This document shows, one piece after another, positions 29,907-38,277 of a stretch of 64,000 nucleotides of DNA. Position numbers and translations under genes: made by a program. How positions within the stretch are numbered: the stretch's first letter is position 1; the number at the start of each line of letters is the position of its first letter. The notes beneath the pieces are model-generated. The model did not search any database. It saw nothing but the letters and a program-made list of their open reading frames with translations, and had not been told where the DNA came from. This DNA is from Nocardioides daeguensis (GTDB lineage Bacteria; Actinomycetota; Actinomycetes; Propionibacteriales; Nocardioidaceae), in the NCBI RefSeq assembly GCF_019192965.1, contig NZ_JAHTKU010000003.1:1-64000 (forward strand), given 5' to 3'.

Positions 29907-31106
29907 TCAGGCGGAGGGGACCCGGATGACCAGGGCGTCGCCCTGGCCGCCACCGCCGCAGAGGGCAGCGGCACCCAGGCCGCCACCACGGCGCTTGAGC
30001 TCGAGGGCCAGGTGCAGCGTGATGCGCGCACCGGAGGCGCCCAGCGGGTGACCGATGGCGATGGCGCCACCGTTGACGTTGAGCTTGTCCTCGTCGATGC
30101 CGAGGGCACGGGCCGACTCGATGCCGACCGCGGCGAACGCCTCGTTGAACTCGACCAGGTCGAGGTCGGCGGCGGAGAGGCCGGCCTTGTCGAGCGCCTT
30201 CTTGGTGGCGTTGGCCGGCTGCAACTGCAGGGTCGAGTCCGGGCCGGCGACCTGGCCGTGGCTGACGATCTCGGCGAGGATCGGCAGGCCGAGCTCCTCG
30301 GCCTTCTTCTTGCTGGTCACGACGACCGCGGCCGCGCCGTCGGAGATCTGCGAGGAGGAGGCGGCGGTGATGGTGCCGTCCTTGGCGAACGCCGGACGCA
30401 GGCCCGCGAGCGACTCGACGGTGGTCTCGCCGCGCACGCCCTCGTCCTGGCTGACCACGATCGGGTCGCCCTTGCGCTGCGGGATGGTGACCGGGACGAT
30501 CTCGTCGTCGAAGATGCCGTTCTTCTGCGCGGCAGCGGCGAGCTGGTGCGAGCGGGCGGCGACGGCGTCCTGCTCCTCGCGGGTCAGCGGCGTGGTGCGG
30601 CACGAGTTGGTCGACTCGGTCAGGTTGCCCATGCCCTGCTGGGTGGCCTGGTCGAAGAGCGCGTCGTAGGCCAGCGAGTCGACCAGGGTGGTGTCGCCGT
30701 ACTTGAAGCCCTCGCGGCTCTTGGGGAGCAGGTGGGGGGCCTGGGTCATCGACTCCGTGCCGCCGGCGACGACGATGTCGGCCTCGCCCGCACGGATCAT
30801 CTGGTCGGCCTGGGCGATCGCGTTGATGCCCGACAGGCAGACCTTGTTGACGGTGATCGAGGGGACGCTGGCCGGGAGGCCGGCAGCGAGGCCCGCGGTG
30901 CGGGCGGGGTTCTGGCCGGCGCCGGCCTGCAGCACCTGGCCCACGATCAGGTAGTCGACCTGGTCGCCGGAGACACCGGCCTTCTCCAGCGCGCCCTTGA
31001 TCGCGACACCGGCGAGGTCCGCGGCCGACAGGGTCTTGAGGGCGCCGAGGTGGCGACCGATCGGCGTACGGGCGCCGGCGACGATGACGCTGGGGTTGTC
31101 GGACAT
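29907..31106 (-). CDS. Acetyl-CoA C-acetyltransferase (thiolase)
   Basis: Condenses two acetyl-CoA to acetoacetyl-CoA, or runs in reverse in beta-oxidation. It has 399 residues with the thiolase catalytic set: nucleophile Cys in [13 protein letters not shown] (about 88-90), His in [17 protein letters not shown], and the second Cys in [12 protein letters not shown]. The ATG at 31106 has GGAGGAAAC directly upstream, a strong ribosome site. It is divergent from the epimerase gene, and the gap holds a copy of the box shared with ccr. With the 3-hydroxyacyl-CoA dehydrogenase, ccr and meaA it supports synthesis of C4 units for the ethylmalonyl-CoA route. Confidence 0.93.
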   Translation of the reverse strand: MSDNPSVIVAGARTPIGRHLGALKTLSAADLAGVAIKGALEKAGVSGDQVDYLIVGQVLQAGAGQNPARTAGLAAGLPASVPSITVNKVCLSGINAIAQADQMIRAGEADIVVAGGTESMTQAPHLLPKSREGFKYGDTTLVDSLAYDALFDQATQQGMGNLTESTNSCRTTPLTREEQDAVAARSHQLAAAAQKNGIFDDEIVPVTIPQRKGDPIVVSQDEGVRGETTVESLAGLRPAFAKDGTITAASSSQISDGAAAVVVTSKKKAEELGLPILAEIVSHGQVAGPDSTLQLQPANATKKALDKAGLSAADLDLVEFNEAFAAVGIESARALGIDEDKLNVNGGAIAIGHPLGASGARITLHLALELKRRGGGLGAAALCGGGGQGDALVIRVPSA

Positions 31107-31144
31107 GTTTCCTCCGTGCAGACGTGTGGTCGGAACTCCTTCGA

Positions 31145-31162
31145 GCGTACTCGTGGGTAGTC
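31145..31162. promoter_or_regulatory. Weak copy of the ethylmalonyl-CoA regulon box (thiolase/epimerase)
   Basis: GCGTACTCGTGGGTAGTC, 12 of 18 identical to the box upstream of the 3-hydroxyacyl-CoA dehydrogenase (GGTTACCGACGGGTAGTC). It keeps the GGGTAGTC half and the symmetric TAC/GTA spacing. It lies 39 nt upstream of the thiolase ATG and 74 nt upstream of the epimerase ATG. Confidence 0.5.
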
Positions 31163-31236
31163 GACGCGGGCGAGGGGTCCATCGTGCGGGCCGTGAGGCA
31201 CTCGTCACACCCTCGGAGGAGGGCGGCACCGGCACA

Positions 31237-31701
31237 ATGACGCGCATGAGCATCACTGAAGGCGTCCCCACCCACCTGTTCACCGCGATCGACCACGTCG
31301 GCATCGCGGTCCCCGACCTCGACGAGGCGATCGCGTTCTACCGCGACAACTTCGGCATGCACGTCGCGCACGAGGAGACCAACGAGGAGCAGGGCGTGCG
31401 CGAGGCGATGGTCGCCGTCGGCGACACCGACTCGAAGATCCAGCTGCTCGCCCCGCTGAACGCCGAGTCGACCATCGCGAAGTTCATCGACCGCAGCGGC
31501 CCCGGCCTGCAGCAGCTCGCCTACCGGGTCACCGACCTGGACCAGGTCTCCGCGATCCTGCGCGAGCGCGGCCTGCGCCTGCTCTACCCCGAGGCCCGCC
31601 GCGGTACGGCGAACAGCCGGATCAACTTCGTGCACCCCAAGGACGCCGGCGGCGTCCTCGTCGAGCTCGTCGAGCCCGCGCAGGGCGCAGCAGCGCACTG
31701 A
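31237..31701 (+). CDS. mce: Methylmalonyl-CoA / ethylmalonyl-CoA epimerase
   Basis: Interconverts the 2R and 2S forms of methyl- or ethylmalonyl-CoA. It has 154 residues in one vicinal-oxygen-chelate fold (glyoxalase family). Metal ligands are His in [18 protein letters not shown], Gln in SKIQLLAPL, His in VHPKDAGG or GLQQLAYRV, and the final Glu in [11 protein letters not shown] at 31237 was taken; ATG at 31246 (MSITEGVP) is equally possible. It is divergent from the thiolase. Its last ten codons are duplicated in the next 108 bp downstream. Confidence 0.92.
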   Translation: MTRMSITEGVPTHLFTAIDHVGIAVPDLDEAIAFYRDNFGMHVAHEETNEEQGVREAMVAVGDTDSKIQLLAPLNAESTIAKFIDRSGPGLQQLAYRVTDLDQVSAILRERGLRLLYPEARRGTANSRINFVHPKDAGGVLVELVEPAQGAAAH

Positions 31702-31724
31702 GCGACCAGGCGGGAGGTTGAGGA

Positions 31725-31766
31725 GGTTCGCACACACCGGAGCACCAGCGACGGGGTGTGCGAACC
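31725..31766. terminator. REP-like hairpin, first copy, after mce
   Basis: Inverted repeat GGTTCGCACAC / GTGTGCGAACC (11 bp perfect) around a 20-nt centre, flanked by GTTGAGGA and CGTCTCGAAACC. It sits 24 nt after the mce stop, between convergent mce and pxpC, so it can act as a bidirectional terminator though it has no T tract. Confidence 0.55.
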
Positions 31767-31832
31767 GTCTCGAAACCTAGAGCCCGCCCAGGGCGCGGCA
31801 GCGCACTGAGCGACCAGGCGGGAGGTTGAGGA

Positions 31833-31874
31833 GGTTCGCACACACCGGAGCGCCAGCGACGGGGTGTGCGAACC
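31833..31874. terminator. REP-like hairpin, second copy
   Basis: Exact positional copy 108 bp downstream of the hairpin at 31725, with the same 11-bp arms and one base change in the centre (GCACC to GCGCC). It lies 45 nt from the pxpC stop on the opposite strand. Confidence 0.55.
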
Positions 31875-31918
31875 GTCTCGAAACCCAGAGCCCGCGGTCG
31901 ACGGCCGCTGATCCCGCC

Positions 31919-32770
31919 TCAGACCCAGCGGAACCGGAGCTCCTCGCCCGGACGCAGCTGGGCCAGCCGGTCGGTGTCGGCATCGATGACCACGCCGACC
32001 ACCGGATAGCCGCCCGTCACCGGGTGGTCCGGACCGAACACAACCGGCCCGCCGCCCGGGGGGACCTGGATGGCACCGCGCAGCGCCCCCTCGCTCGCCA
32101 GCTCGCCCTTCCCCGGCGCCGCGGTGAACGGCGCGCCCTCGAGCCGCAGGCCCACCCGGTCACTGGCGGCGCCGACCCGCCAGGCCTGGGCCACCAGCCG
32201 GTCGGCGTCGGCCACCCAGTCGGCGCGCGGCCCGCGCACGACGCGCAGCACCGGGCGCTCGTCGTACGTCGCCGGGGGGACGGCGTCGACGAGCATCTCC
32301 CCCGCGACCTCGCGCCCGACCGCGAGGCTGTCGCCGGCGCGCACCGGTTCCGGACCGAGGCCGGCCAGCGTGTCGCGGGCGCGGGAGCCCAGCAGGGGCG
32401 GGAGGTCGACCCCGCCGCGGACGGCGAGGTAGCTGCGCAGGCCGCTCGCCGGCACCCCCAGACACAACCGCTGGCCGGGGCGCAGCGCCAGCACCGCGCC
32501 CGTGGGCTCGGGCCGGCCGTCGACGGCCAACGGAGCGGGGGCACCGGTCACGCAGGCCCAGGCCAGGCCGGTCGCCTCCACCTCCAGCCCGCCGAGGGCG
32601 ACCTCGAGGACCGCGGCGCCGGGGGCGTTGCCGAGCAGCCGGTTCGCCAGCGCGTACGACGCGCGGTCGGCCGCGCCGCTCACGCCGACGCCGATCGCGG
32701 CGTGCGCGGGCCGTCCGGCGTCCTGCACCAGACAGGGCCCGCCGACCGCGTGCACGAGGAGCCGGGTCAT
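31919..32770 (-). CDS. pxpC: 5-oxoprolinase subunit PxpC (biotin-dependent carboxyltransferase-like)
   Basis: Part of the PxpABC enzyme that opens 5-oxoproline to glutamate with ATP. It has 283 residues of the AHS2/KipA family: LLVHAVGGPCLVQDAGRPAHAAIGVGVSGAAD at the N-terminus, ANRLLGNAPGAAVLEV, and VVFGPDHPVTGGYPVVGVV near the C-terminus. ATG at 32770 overlaps the pxpB stop by four bases (ATGA). It is the last gene of the pxpA-B-C operon on the minus strand. Confidence 0.9.
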   Translation of the reverse strand: MTRLLVHAVGGPCLVQDAGRPAHAAIGVGVSGAADRASYALANRLLGNAPGAAVLEVALGGLEVEATGLAWACVTGAPAPLAVDGRPEPTGAVLALRPGQRLCLGVPASGLRSYLAVRGGVDLPPLLGSRARDTLAGLGPEPVRAGDSLAVGREVAGEMLVDAVPPATYDERPVLRVVRGPRADWVADADRLVAQAWRVGAASDRVGLRLEGAPFTAAPGKGELASEGALRGAIQVPPGGGPVVFGPDHPVTGGYPVVGVVIDADTDRLAQLRPGEELRFRWV

Positions 32771-33402
32771 CGGACCTCCACGAAGACCACGGTCGCACCG
32801 GCGCCCAACAGCGCCGGCGGGTCCCGGTCGAGGTCCCACAACGGCAGGTCGGTGTGCCCGATCAGCTGCCACCCGCCCGGCGAGGGGCGCGGGTAGACCC
32901 CGCTGAACTCCCCTGCCAGGCCGACCGAGCCGGACGGGACACGGGTCCGCGGCTCGTCGCGCCGCGGCACCCGCAGCCGCGGGTCACCGCCGACCAGGTA
33001 GGCGAAGCCGGGCGCGAAGCCACCGAACGCCACGCGCCACGGCGTCCCCGTGTGTGCCGCGACGACCCCCCGCTCGCTCAGCCCGGTCAGGGCCGCCACC
33101 GCCGCCAGGTCCGGGCCGTCGTACCGGACGGGGATCCGGGTCGGGTTCTCGCCTCGCACCTGACGCCTGGGCTGCGCCATCGCCCCGGCCACAGCCCGTT
33201 CGTCAGGTGCGACGTCCGAGAGGCGAGCCACGGGCACCCCGGGGCGCGCCACGAGCAGCACGGTCCGCGCGCCCGGGACGACGTCGGCGACCAGCTCGGC
33301 CGCGAGCGGGTGGCTCCGGACCAGCTCGGCCACGGCGACCACGGCTGCGGTGTCGGCGACCTCGACCAGCAGCCCGCGGTCGCCGTACCGCAGCAGCCTC
33401 AT
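32767..33402 (-). CDS. pxpB: 5-oxoprolinase subunit PxpB (allophanate hydrolase subunit 1-like)
   Basis: Partner of PxpC in the ATP-dependent 5-oxoprolinase. It has 211 residues of the AHS1/KipI family. It starts MRLLRYGDRGLLVEV; the conserved core includes RIPVRYDGPDLAAVAALTGLS and FGGFAPGFAYLVGGDPRL. The C-terminal segment GWQLIGHTDLPLWDLDRDPPALL is typical. Both ends overlap their neighbours by the ATGA arrangement, so the three subunits are translationally coupled. Confidence 0.92.
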   Translation of the reverse strand: MRLLRYGDRGLLVEVADTAAVVAVAELVRSHPLAAELVADVVPGARTVLLVARPGVPVARLSDVAPDERAVAGAMAQPRRQVRGENPTRIPVRYDGPDLAAVAALTGLSERGVVAAHTGTPWRVAFGGFAPGFAYLVGGDPRLRVPRRDEPRTRVPSGSVGLAGEFSGVYPRPSPGGWQLIGHTDLPLWDLDRDPPALLGAGATVVFVEVR

Positions 33403-34163
33403 GCGCTCGTGAAGGCGCCGGCGGGGATGCCGGCCTCGGCCAGCGCCGCACGCACCGCCGCGACCAGCCCCGGCGCCCCCGGGGAGTCGCCGTGGACGCA
33501 CAACGATCGGACCTCGCCGGACCGCGCCAGCTCGACCGCCTGGGCCGCCACCACGACCGGGTCGGTCAGCACGGCGCCGGCCGCCGAGCGCGGCACCAGG
33601 GTCCCGTCGCGCTGGTAGGCGCGGTCGACGAAGCCCTCGGCGACGGCCTCCAGCCCGGCTGATCGCACGGCGGCCAGGAAGGGCGAGCCCGCGAGGCCGA
33701 GCACCGGCAGGCCGCCGAAGGCGAGCACGGCGTCGAGCACCGCCTGCGCCTGCTCCTCGTAGCGGCTGACGGCGTGGTAGAGCGCACCGTGTGGCTTGAG
33801 GTAGGCGACCCGGCCGCCCGCGGCCCGGGCGATCGCGTCGAGGGCGCCGAGCTGGTAGAGCACCTCGGCCGCGAGCTCGTCGGTCGGGACGTCGAGGTAC
33901 CGGCGCCCGAAGCCGGCGAGGTCGCGGTAGCCCACCTGCGCGCCGATCACCACTCCGTGCGACACGGCCGTCTCGCAGGTACGGCGCAGCGTGAGCGGGT
34001 CGCCCGCGTGGAACCCGCAGGCGACGTTGGCGCTGGTGAGGTGCGGCAGCACGGCATCGTCGTCGCCGAGCTGCCAGCGCCCGAAGGACTCCCCCACGTC
34101 GGCGTTGAGATCGACCACCCCGGTCGGGTCCGGCGTGGACGCAGAACCCGGATGCAACGTCAT
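33399..34163 (-). CDS. pxpA: 5-oxoprolinase subunit PxpA (LamB/YcsF family)
   Basis: Third subunit of 5-oxoprolinase, a TIM-barrel-like protein. It has 254 residues with VDLNADVGESFGRWQLGDD, ANVACGFHAGDPLTL, GAQVGYRDLAGFGRR, YLKPHGALYH and the late LCVHGDSPGA. ATG at 34163 was chosen (MTLHPGSAS); ATG at 34181 adds six residues. It is divergent from ccr, and the 202-nt gap holds the regulon box and a hairpin, so pxpABC might share the control. Confidence 0.93.
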   Translation of the reverse strand: MTLHPGSASTPDPTGVVDLNADVGESFGRWQLGDDDAVLPHLTSANVACGFHAGDPLTLRRTCETAVSHGVVIGAQVGYRDLAGFGRRYLDVPTDELAAEVLYQLGALDAIARAAGGRVAYLKPHGALYHAVSRYEEQAQAVLDAVLAFGGLPVLGLAGSPFLAAVRSAGLEAVAEGFVDRAYQRDGTLVPRSAAGAVLTDPVVVAAQAVELARSGEVRSLCVHGDSPGAPGLVAAVRAALAEAGIPAGAFTSA

Positions 34164-34265
34164 GGCCCTATCGTGGCCCATCGATGCGCCGCCGAGCCCA
34201 GGACGGTGCAGCTGCCGCAGGCCGCGTCTTTCGGTGAGACGCGTGTCACGAACCCGTCACCCAGA

Positions 34266-34283
34266 GGTTACCGACGGGTATCT
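34266..34283 (+). promoter_or_regulatory. Ethylmalonyl-CoA regulon box upstream of ccr
   Basis: GGTTACCGACGGGTATCT. The first 15 bases are identical to the box upstream of the 3-hydroxyacyl-CoA dehydrogenase, and the core TACC-GACG-GGTA is palindromic. It lies 82 nt upstream of the ccr GTG, and in the same orientation relative to the gene as the copies at the dehydrogenase and meaA. Confidence 0.7.
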
Positions 34284-34307
34284 TCGCGGCGGCCGTATTG
34301 CCACACG

Positions 34308-34328
34308 CACGGGGGCTCCGCCCCCGTG
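34308..34328 (+). repeat. Hairpin in the ccr leader
   Basis: Perfect 8-bp stem CACGGGGG / CCCCCGTG with a 5-nt loop CTCCG, 37 nt upstream of the ccr start and downstream of the regulon box. It could pause transcription or stabilise the mRNA 5' end. Confidence 0.55.
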
Positions 34329-34365
34329 GGCCCCCGTCAACACTCAGGTCAGGGAGATAACGACC

Positions 34366-35703
34366 GTGCAGCACATCCTCGACGCCATCCAGGCGGAGGC
34401 CTCCGCGGAGGACTTCGCCAACCTCGAGCTTCCCGAGTCCTACCGGGCCGTGACGGTCCACAAGGACGAGGTCGACATGTTCGAGGGCGTCCCCTCGAAG
34501 GAGAAGGACCCCCGCAAGTCGCTGCACCTCGACGAGGTCGCCCTCCCCGAGCTGGGCCCGGGCGAGGCGTTCGTGGCGGTCATGGCCTCCGCGATCAACT
34601 ACAACACCGTGTGGACCTCGATCTTCGAGCCGGTGTCCACCTTCGGCTTCCTCGAGCGCTACGGCCGCGAGTCCGACCTCGGCAAGCGCCACGACCTGCC
34701 GTACCACATCGTCGGCTCGGACCTGTCCGGCGTCGTGCTCGCCGTCGGCGCGGGCGTCACCAAGTGGAAGCCGGGCGACCGCGTGGTCGCGCACTGCCTC
34801 TCGGTGGAGCTCGAGGCCCCCGACGGCCACAACGACACGATGATGGACCCCTCCCAGCGCATCTGGGGCTTCGAGACCAACTTCGGCGGCCTCGCCGACG
34901 TCGCGATGGTCAAGGCCAACCAGCTCATGCCGAAGCCCGAGCACCTCACGTGGGAGGAGGCCGCGTCCCCGGGCCTGGTGAACTGCACGGCGTACCGCCA
35001 GCTCGTCTCCGCCAACGGCGGCAACATGAAGCAGGGCGACAACGTCCTGATCTGGGGCGCCTCCGGCGGCCTCGGCGGCTTCGCCACCCAGTACGCCCTC
35101 AACGGCGGCGCGAACCCGATCTGCGTGGTCTCCAACGAGGAGAAGGCCGGCATCGTGCGGGCCATGGGCGCGGACAAGATCATCAACCGCTCCGAGATGG
35201 ACTTCAAGTTCTGGAACGAGGACGGCACCCAGCAGAACCCGAAGGAGTGGCTGCGCCTCGGCAAGGCCATCCGCGAGCTCACCGGCGGCGAGGACATCGA
35301 CATCGTCTTCGAGCACCCGGGTCGCGAGACGTTCGGCGCCTCGGTCTTCGTCACCCGCAAGGGCGGCACCATCACCACCTGCGCGTCGACCTCGGGCTAC
35401 ATGCACGAGTACGACAACCGCTACCTGTGGATGAACCTCAAGAAGATCATCTCCAGCCACTTCGCCAACTACCGCGAGTCGTGGGAGGCCAACCGCCTCA
35501 TCGCGCAGGGCAAGATCCACCCCACCCTGTCGCGGGTCTACACCCTCGACGAGGTCGGCCAGGCCGCGCTCGACGTCCACCACAACCTGCACCAGGGCAA
35601 GGTCGGCGTGCTCGCCCTCGCGCCGCAGGAGGGCCTCGGCGTCAAGAACGAGGAGCTGCGCGCCCAGCACCTCGACAAGATCAACCTGTTCCGCGGGATC
35701 TGA
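34366..35703 (+). CDS. ccr: Crotonyl-CoA carboxylase/reductase
   Basis: Reductively carboxylates crotonyl-CoA with NADPH and CO2 to ethylmalonyl-CoA, the key step of the ethylmalonyl-CoA pathway and a source of polyketide extender units. It has 445 residues of the medium-chain dehydrogenase fold. Visible signatures are ASAINYNTVWTSIFEP, IVGSDLSGVV, WGFETNFGGLADVA (the Phe-Glu of the CO2 pocket), SPGLVNCTAYRQL, and the Rossmann IWGASGGLGGFATQYAL. The GTG at 34366 has AGGGAG upstream. A strong hairpin follows at 35735. It sits next to pxpABC and has the regulon box upstream. Confidence 0.96.
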   Translation: MQHILDAIQAEASAEDFANLELPESYRAVTVHKDEVDMFEGVPSKEKDPRKSLHLDEVALPELGPGEAFVAVMASAINYNTVWTSIFEPVSTFGFLERYGRESDLGKRHDLPYHIVGSDLSGVVLAVGAGVTKWKPGDRVVAHCLSVELEAPDGHNDTMMDPSQRIWGFETNFGGLADVAMVKANQLMPKPEHLTWEEAASPGLVNCTAYRQLVSANGGNMKQGDNVLIWGASGGLGGFATQYALNGGANPICVVSNEEKAGIVRAMGADKIINRSEMDFKFWNEDGTQQNPKEWLRLGKAIRELTGGEDIDIVFEHPGRETFGASVFVTRKGGTITTCASTSGYMHEYDNRYLWMNLKKIISSHFANYRESWEANRLIAQGKIHPTLSRVYTLDEVGQAALDVHHNLHQGKVGVLALAPQEGLGVKNEELRAQHLDKINLFRGI

Positions 35704-35734
35704 CCTCCCGCTGATCCAGATCCAGCCGTACGAC

Positions 35735-35767
35735 GGACGGGCCGGTGCACTGCGCACCGGCCCGTCC
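35735..35767 (+). terminator. Strong hairpin after ccr
   Basis: Perfect 14-bp inverted repeat GGACGGGCCGGTGC / GCACCGGCCCGTCC with a 5-nt loop, 31 nt after the ccr stop. It is followed by TGCGTCTC, not a true T tract, as usual for high-GC actinobacterial terminators. Confidence 0.7.
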
Positions 35768-35902
35768 TGCGTCTCACCGAGGCGAGGCTCGTCCGCCCCG
35801 GCGAGGCGGGGTGGGAATCGCTGGGGCGATCAGGGATCATGGGGCGGGTTCGTGCGCGAACACCCCCCATGACCGCAGCGAGAGCCAGGGAGGCTCAGTT
35901 CC

Positions 35903-37129
35903 ATGAGCGACGAGGGTCTGTCCATCTTCGACGACGAGCCCACCCCGACCGAGGAGTCCAAGACCGTGACGACCAAGGCCACCGACGACCAGCCCACCCA
36001 GGTCATCCCGGCGGTGAAGACGGCCGAGACCCCCGCCGCGGCCGCGCCCGCCGCCCACCCGGCGCCCTCGACGCGGCCCGCCAACGCCCCCGCCGGCACG
36101 CCCGCCCGCCCGGTCGGCTTCAACGCCCCCGGCGCCACCGGCGGCCTGCCGATCGTCCGCAAGGGCGGCTACGACCGGGACGCGGTCGACGCCCAGATCC
36201 GCCAGCTGTCCAGCGAGAAGGCGACGCTCGGCGCCAGCCTGGCCGAGTCGGAGCAGCGCGTCATCGACCTCGAGCAGGAGCTCGCCCGGGCCCGTGCCGA
36301 GCTGGCCGAGTCCGACAACCCGTCGTACGCCGGCCTCGGTGGCCGCGCGAGCGCGATGCTGCGCCTCGCCGAGGAGGAGGCCGCGGAGATCCGCGAGACC
36401 GCCGAGGCCGATGCCCGCGAGATCCGCGACCAGGCCACCCGCGACGCCAAGGCGATCCGGGCCGAGGCCGCACGCGAGGCCGACGACATGCGCGCCGTCC
36501 AGCTGCGCGAGCTCGAGGAGAACCGCACCCGCCTGCTCGCGGACGCCGAGCAGGAGCGCGCCCTGGCCAGGACCGAGGCCGAGGACACCCTCGCGGCCGC
36601 CCGTCGCGAGTCCGACCAGCTCCGGCTCGCCACGCAGCAGGAGACGACCGAGCAGCGCAGCCAGGCGCAGCGCGAGGTCGAGCAGGCCAGGGCCGGTGTC
36701 GACCGCGAGGTCCAGGAGGCACGGCGCGCTCTCGCCATGGAGAAGGAGCGTCTCGCCCGCGAGGCGACCGAGCACCACAACACCGCGGTCGCGGAGACCC
36801 GACGCCTGGTCGAGGAGGCCGAGCAGCGCGCCAACGCCGCCGAGGCCCGCGCCGCCGAGGCCAGCAAGCAGGCGACCGCCAACCGCGCCGCGGCCCAGGC
36901 CGAGGCCGAGGGCCTCCTCAGCCGGGCGCGCCGCGAGGCCGAGCAGGTCGTCGCCTCCGCCCGCACCCAGGCCGAGGCGATCGCCGCGAGCGGCGACGCC
37001 GAGCTCGAGCGCGAGATCGCCGCTCGCCGCTCCGAGCTCGACCGGCTCACCAAGCGCCGGGCCGCCATCACCGCCCAGCTGTCCTCGCTCGCCGACCTCG
37101 TCGCCGGCTTCGGCGAGGACGAGAGTTGA
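35903..37129 (+). CDS. DivIVA-like coiled-coil protein
   Basis: A 408-residue protein with an acidic, then Ala/Pro-rich disordered N-terminus (1-80). It has a short segment VRKGGYDRDAVDAQIRQL (about 85-105), which resembles the membrane-proximal DivIVA signature, then about 270 residues of continuous heptad coiled coil rich in Ala, Glu and Arg. Related proteins in actinobacteria (DivIVA/Wag31, Scy-like) organise polar growth and the cytoskeleton. Residues 325-350 repeat an AAEARA/EASKQA-type pattern. ATG at 35903 is preceded by AGGGAGG. It overlaps the permease gene by four bases. Confidence 0.75.
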   Translation: MSDEGLSIFDDEPTPTEESKTVTTKATDDQPTQVIPAVKTAETPAAAAPAAHPAPSTRPANAPAGTPARPVGFNAPGATGGLPIVRKGGYDRDAVDAQIRQLSSEKATLGASLAESEQRVIDLEQELARARAELAESDNPSYAGLGGRASAMLRLAEEEAAEIRETAEADAREIRDQATRDAKAIRAEAAREADDMRAVQLRELEENRTRLLADAEQERALARTEAEDTLAAARRESDQLRLATQQETTEQRSQAQREVEQARAGVDREVQEARRALAMEKERLAREATEHHNTAVAETRRLVEEAEQRANAAEARAAEASKQATANRAAAQAEAEGLLSRARREAEQVVASARTQAEAIAASGDAELEREIAARRSELDRLTKRRAAITAQLSSLADLVAGFGEDES

Positions 37130-38268
37130 GCGGCGCCCCCGAGCAGCCCCTTGCCGACGGCGTGGCCGAGCACGCCGGAGTCGACCCGGCGGCCGCGGTC
37201 GACGGCGAGCCGGCGCCGTACGGCCGCCTCGGCAAGCCGTTCGACCGGCGCTCGCCGTTCTACTACGGCTTCGTGGGCGGCCTCGGCGCGCTGACCGCGT
37301 TCTGGATCTTCCAGGCCGTGCTCGGCATCGGCTCGGTGTTGATCCTCGTGGTGGTGGCGTTCTTCCTCGCGGCGGGCCTCAACCCCGCCGTCGAGTTCCT
37401 GGAGCGTCGTCGCCTCCGCCGACCGTTCGCGGTCTCCATCGTCCTGGCGGTCGCGTTCGCGGCGCTCGGCCTGTTCCTGGTCGCGATCGTCCCGGTCATC
37501 ACCGACCAGGTCACGGCGATCACCAAGAACGCGCCGGGATGGCTGGACGAGCTCCAGCGCAACAGGCGGATCCAGGACCTCAACCGCGAGTACGACATCA
37601 TCGACAAGGCCAAGGCCTACATCGAGGACGGCGACTTCCTCTCCGGGCTGTTCGGCGGAGTGCTCGGCGTCGGCCTCAAGATCATCTCGGCGCTGTTCAA
37701 CCTGTTCATCATCCTGGTGCTCACGCTGTACTTCCTGTCGTCGCTCAAGACCACCACGGGCGCCCTCTACAAGCTCGCCCCCGAGTCCCGTCGCGAGCGG
37801 GTGGCGAGGCTCGGCGACAAGGTCATCGCCAACATCGGCGGCTACGTCTCGGGGGCGTTCGTGGTCGCCCTGTGCGCCGGCCTGTCGTCGCTCGTGTTCC
37901 TCTCGCTGACCGAGATCAGCGAGTACGCCGTCGCGCTGGCCTTCGTGGTCGCCGTGCTCGACGTGATCCCGATGATCGGAGCGACCCTGGGCGCCGTGAT
38001 CGTCTCGGCGATCGCCTTCGCGACCGACGTCAAGTCCGGCATCGCCTGCGTGGTGTTCTACATCATCTACCAGCAGGTCGAGAACTACGTCGTCTACCCG
38101 CGCGTGATGAGCAAGTCGGTCGACCTGCCGGGCGCCGTCATCGTGATCGCCGCGCTGATCGGCGCCGGCCTGCTCGGCGTGGTCGGGGCGCTGCTCGCGA
38201 TCCCGGTCGCGGCGGCGATCCTGCTCATCATGCGCGAGGTCGTGGTCAAGCAGCAGGACCTGCGTTAG
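37126..38268 (+). CDS. AI-2E family transporter
   Basis: A 380-residue polytopic membrane protein of the PF01594 family (autoinducer-2 exporter-like / PerM). Seven to eight membrane helices are visible: AFWIFQAVLGIGSVLILVVVAFFLAAGLNP, ALGLFLVAIVPVI, an amphipathic middle (LNREYDIIDKAKAYIEDGDF), and C-terminal helices with the conserved GAVIVIAALIGAGLLGVVGALLAIPVAA. TTG at 37126 overlaps the upstream stop as TTGA, so it is coupled to the coiled-coil gene. The family's transported molecules vary, and AI-2 export is not implied here. Confidence 0.9.
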   Translation: MSGAPEQPLADGVAEHAGVDPAAAVDGEPAPYGRLGKPFDRRSPFYYGFVGGLGALTAFWIFQAVLGIGSVLILVVVAFFLAAGLNPAVEFLERRRLRRPFAVSIVLAVAFAALGLFLVAIVPVITDQVTAITKNAPGWLDELQRNRRIQDLNREYDIIDKAKAYIEDGDFLSGLFGGVLGVGLKIISALFNLFIILVLTLYFLSSLKTTTGALYKLAPESRRERVARLGDKVIANIGGYVSGAFVVALCAGLSSLVFLSLTEISEYAVALAFVVAVLDVIPMIGATLGAVIVSAIAFATDVKSGIACVVFYIIYQQVENYVVYPRVMSKSVDLPGAVIVIAALIGAGLLGVVGALLAIPVAAAILLIMREVVVKQQDLR

Positions 38269-38277
38269 CGGGGGCGC

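Larger units (their letters stand above)
31672..31896 (+). repeat. 108-bp tandem duplication including the end of mce
   Basis: Two copies of a 108-bp unit (31672-31779 and 31780-31887) plus the first 9 bases of a third. Each unit opens with the last 9 codons and stop of mce (EPAQGAAAH) and continues with a GAGGTTGAGGAGGTTCGCAC hairpin and CGTCTCGAAACC. The copies differ at only a few bases, so the duplication looks recent. The second EPAQGAAAH is not in a gene. Confidence 0.9.

Noticed and set aside
35849..35864. GTTCG-TGCG-CGAAC dyad before the DivIVA-like gene as an SOS box
   Set aside because: The half-sites are in the wrong order for the actinobacterial LexA box (CGAAC-N4-GTTCG).
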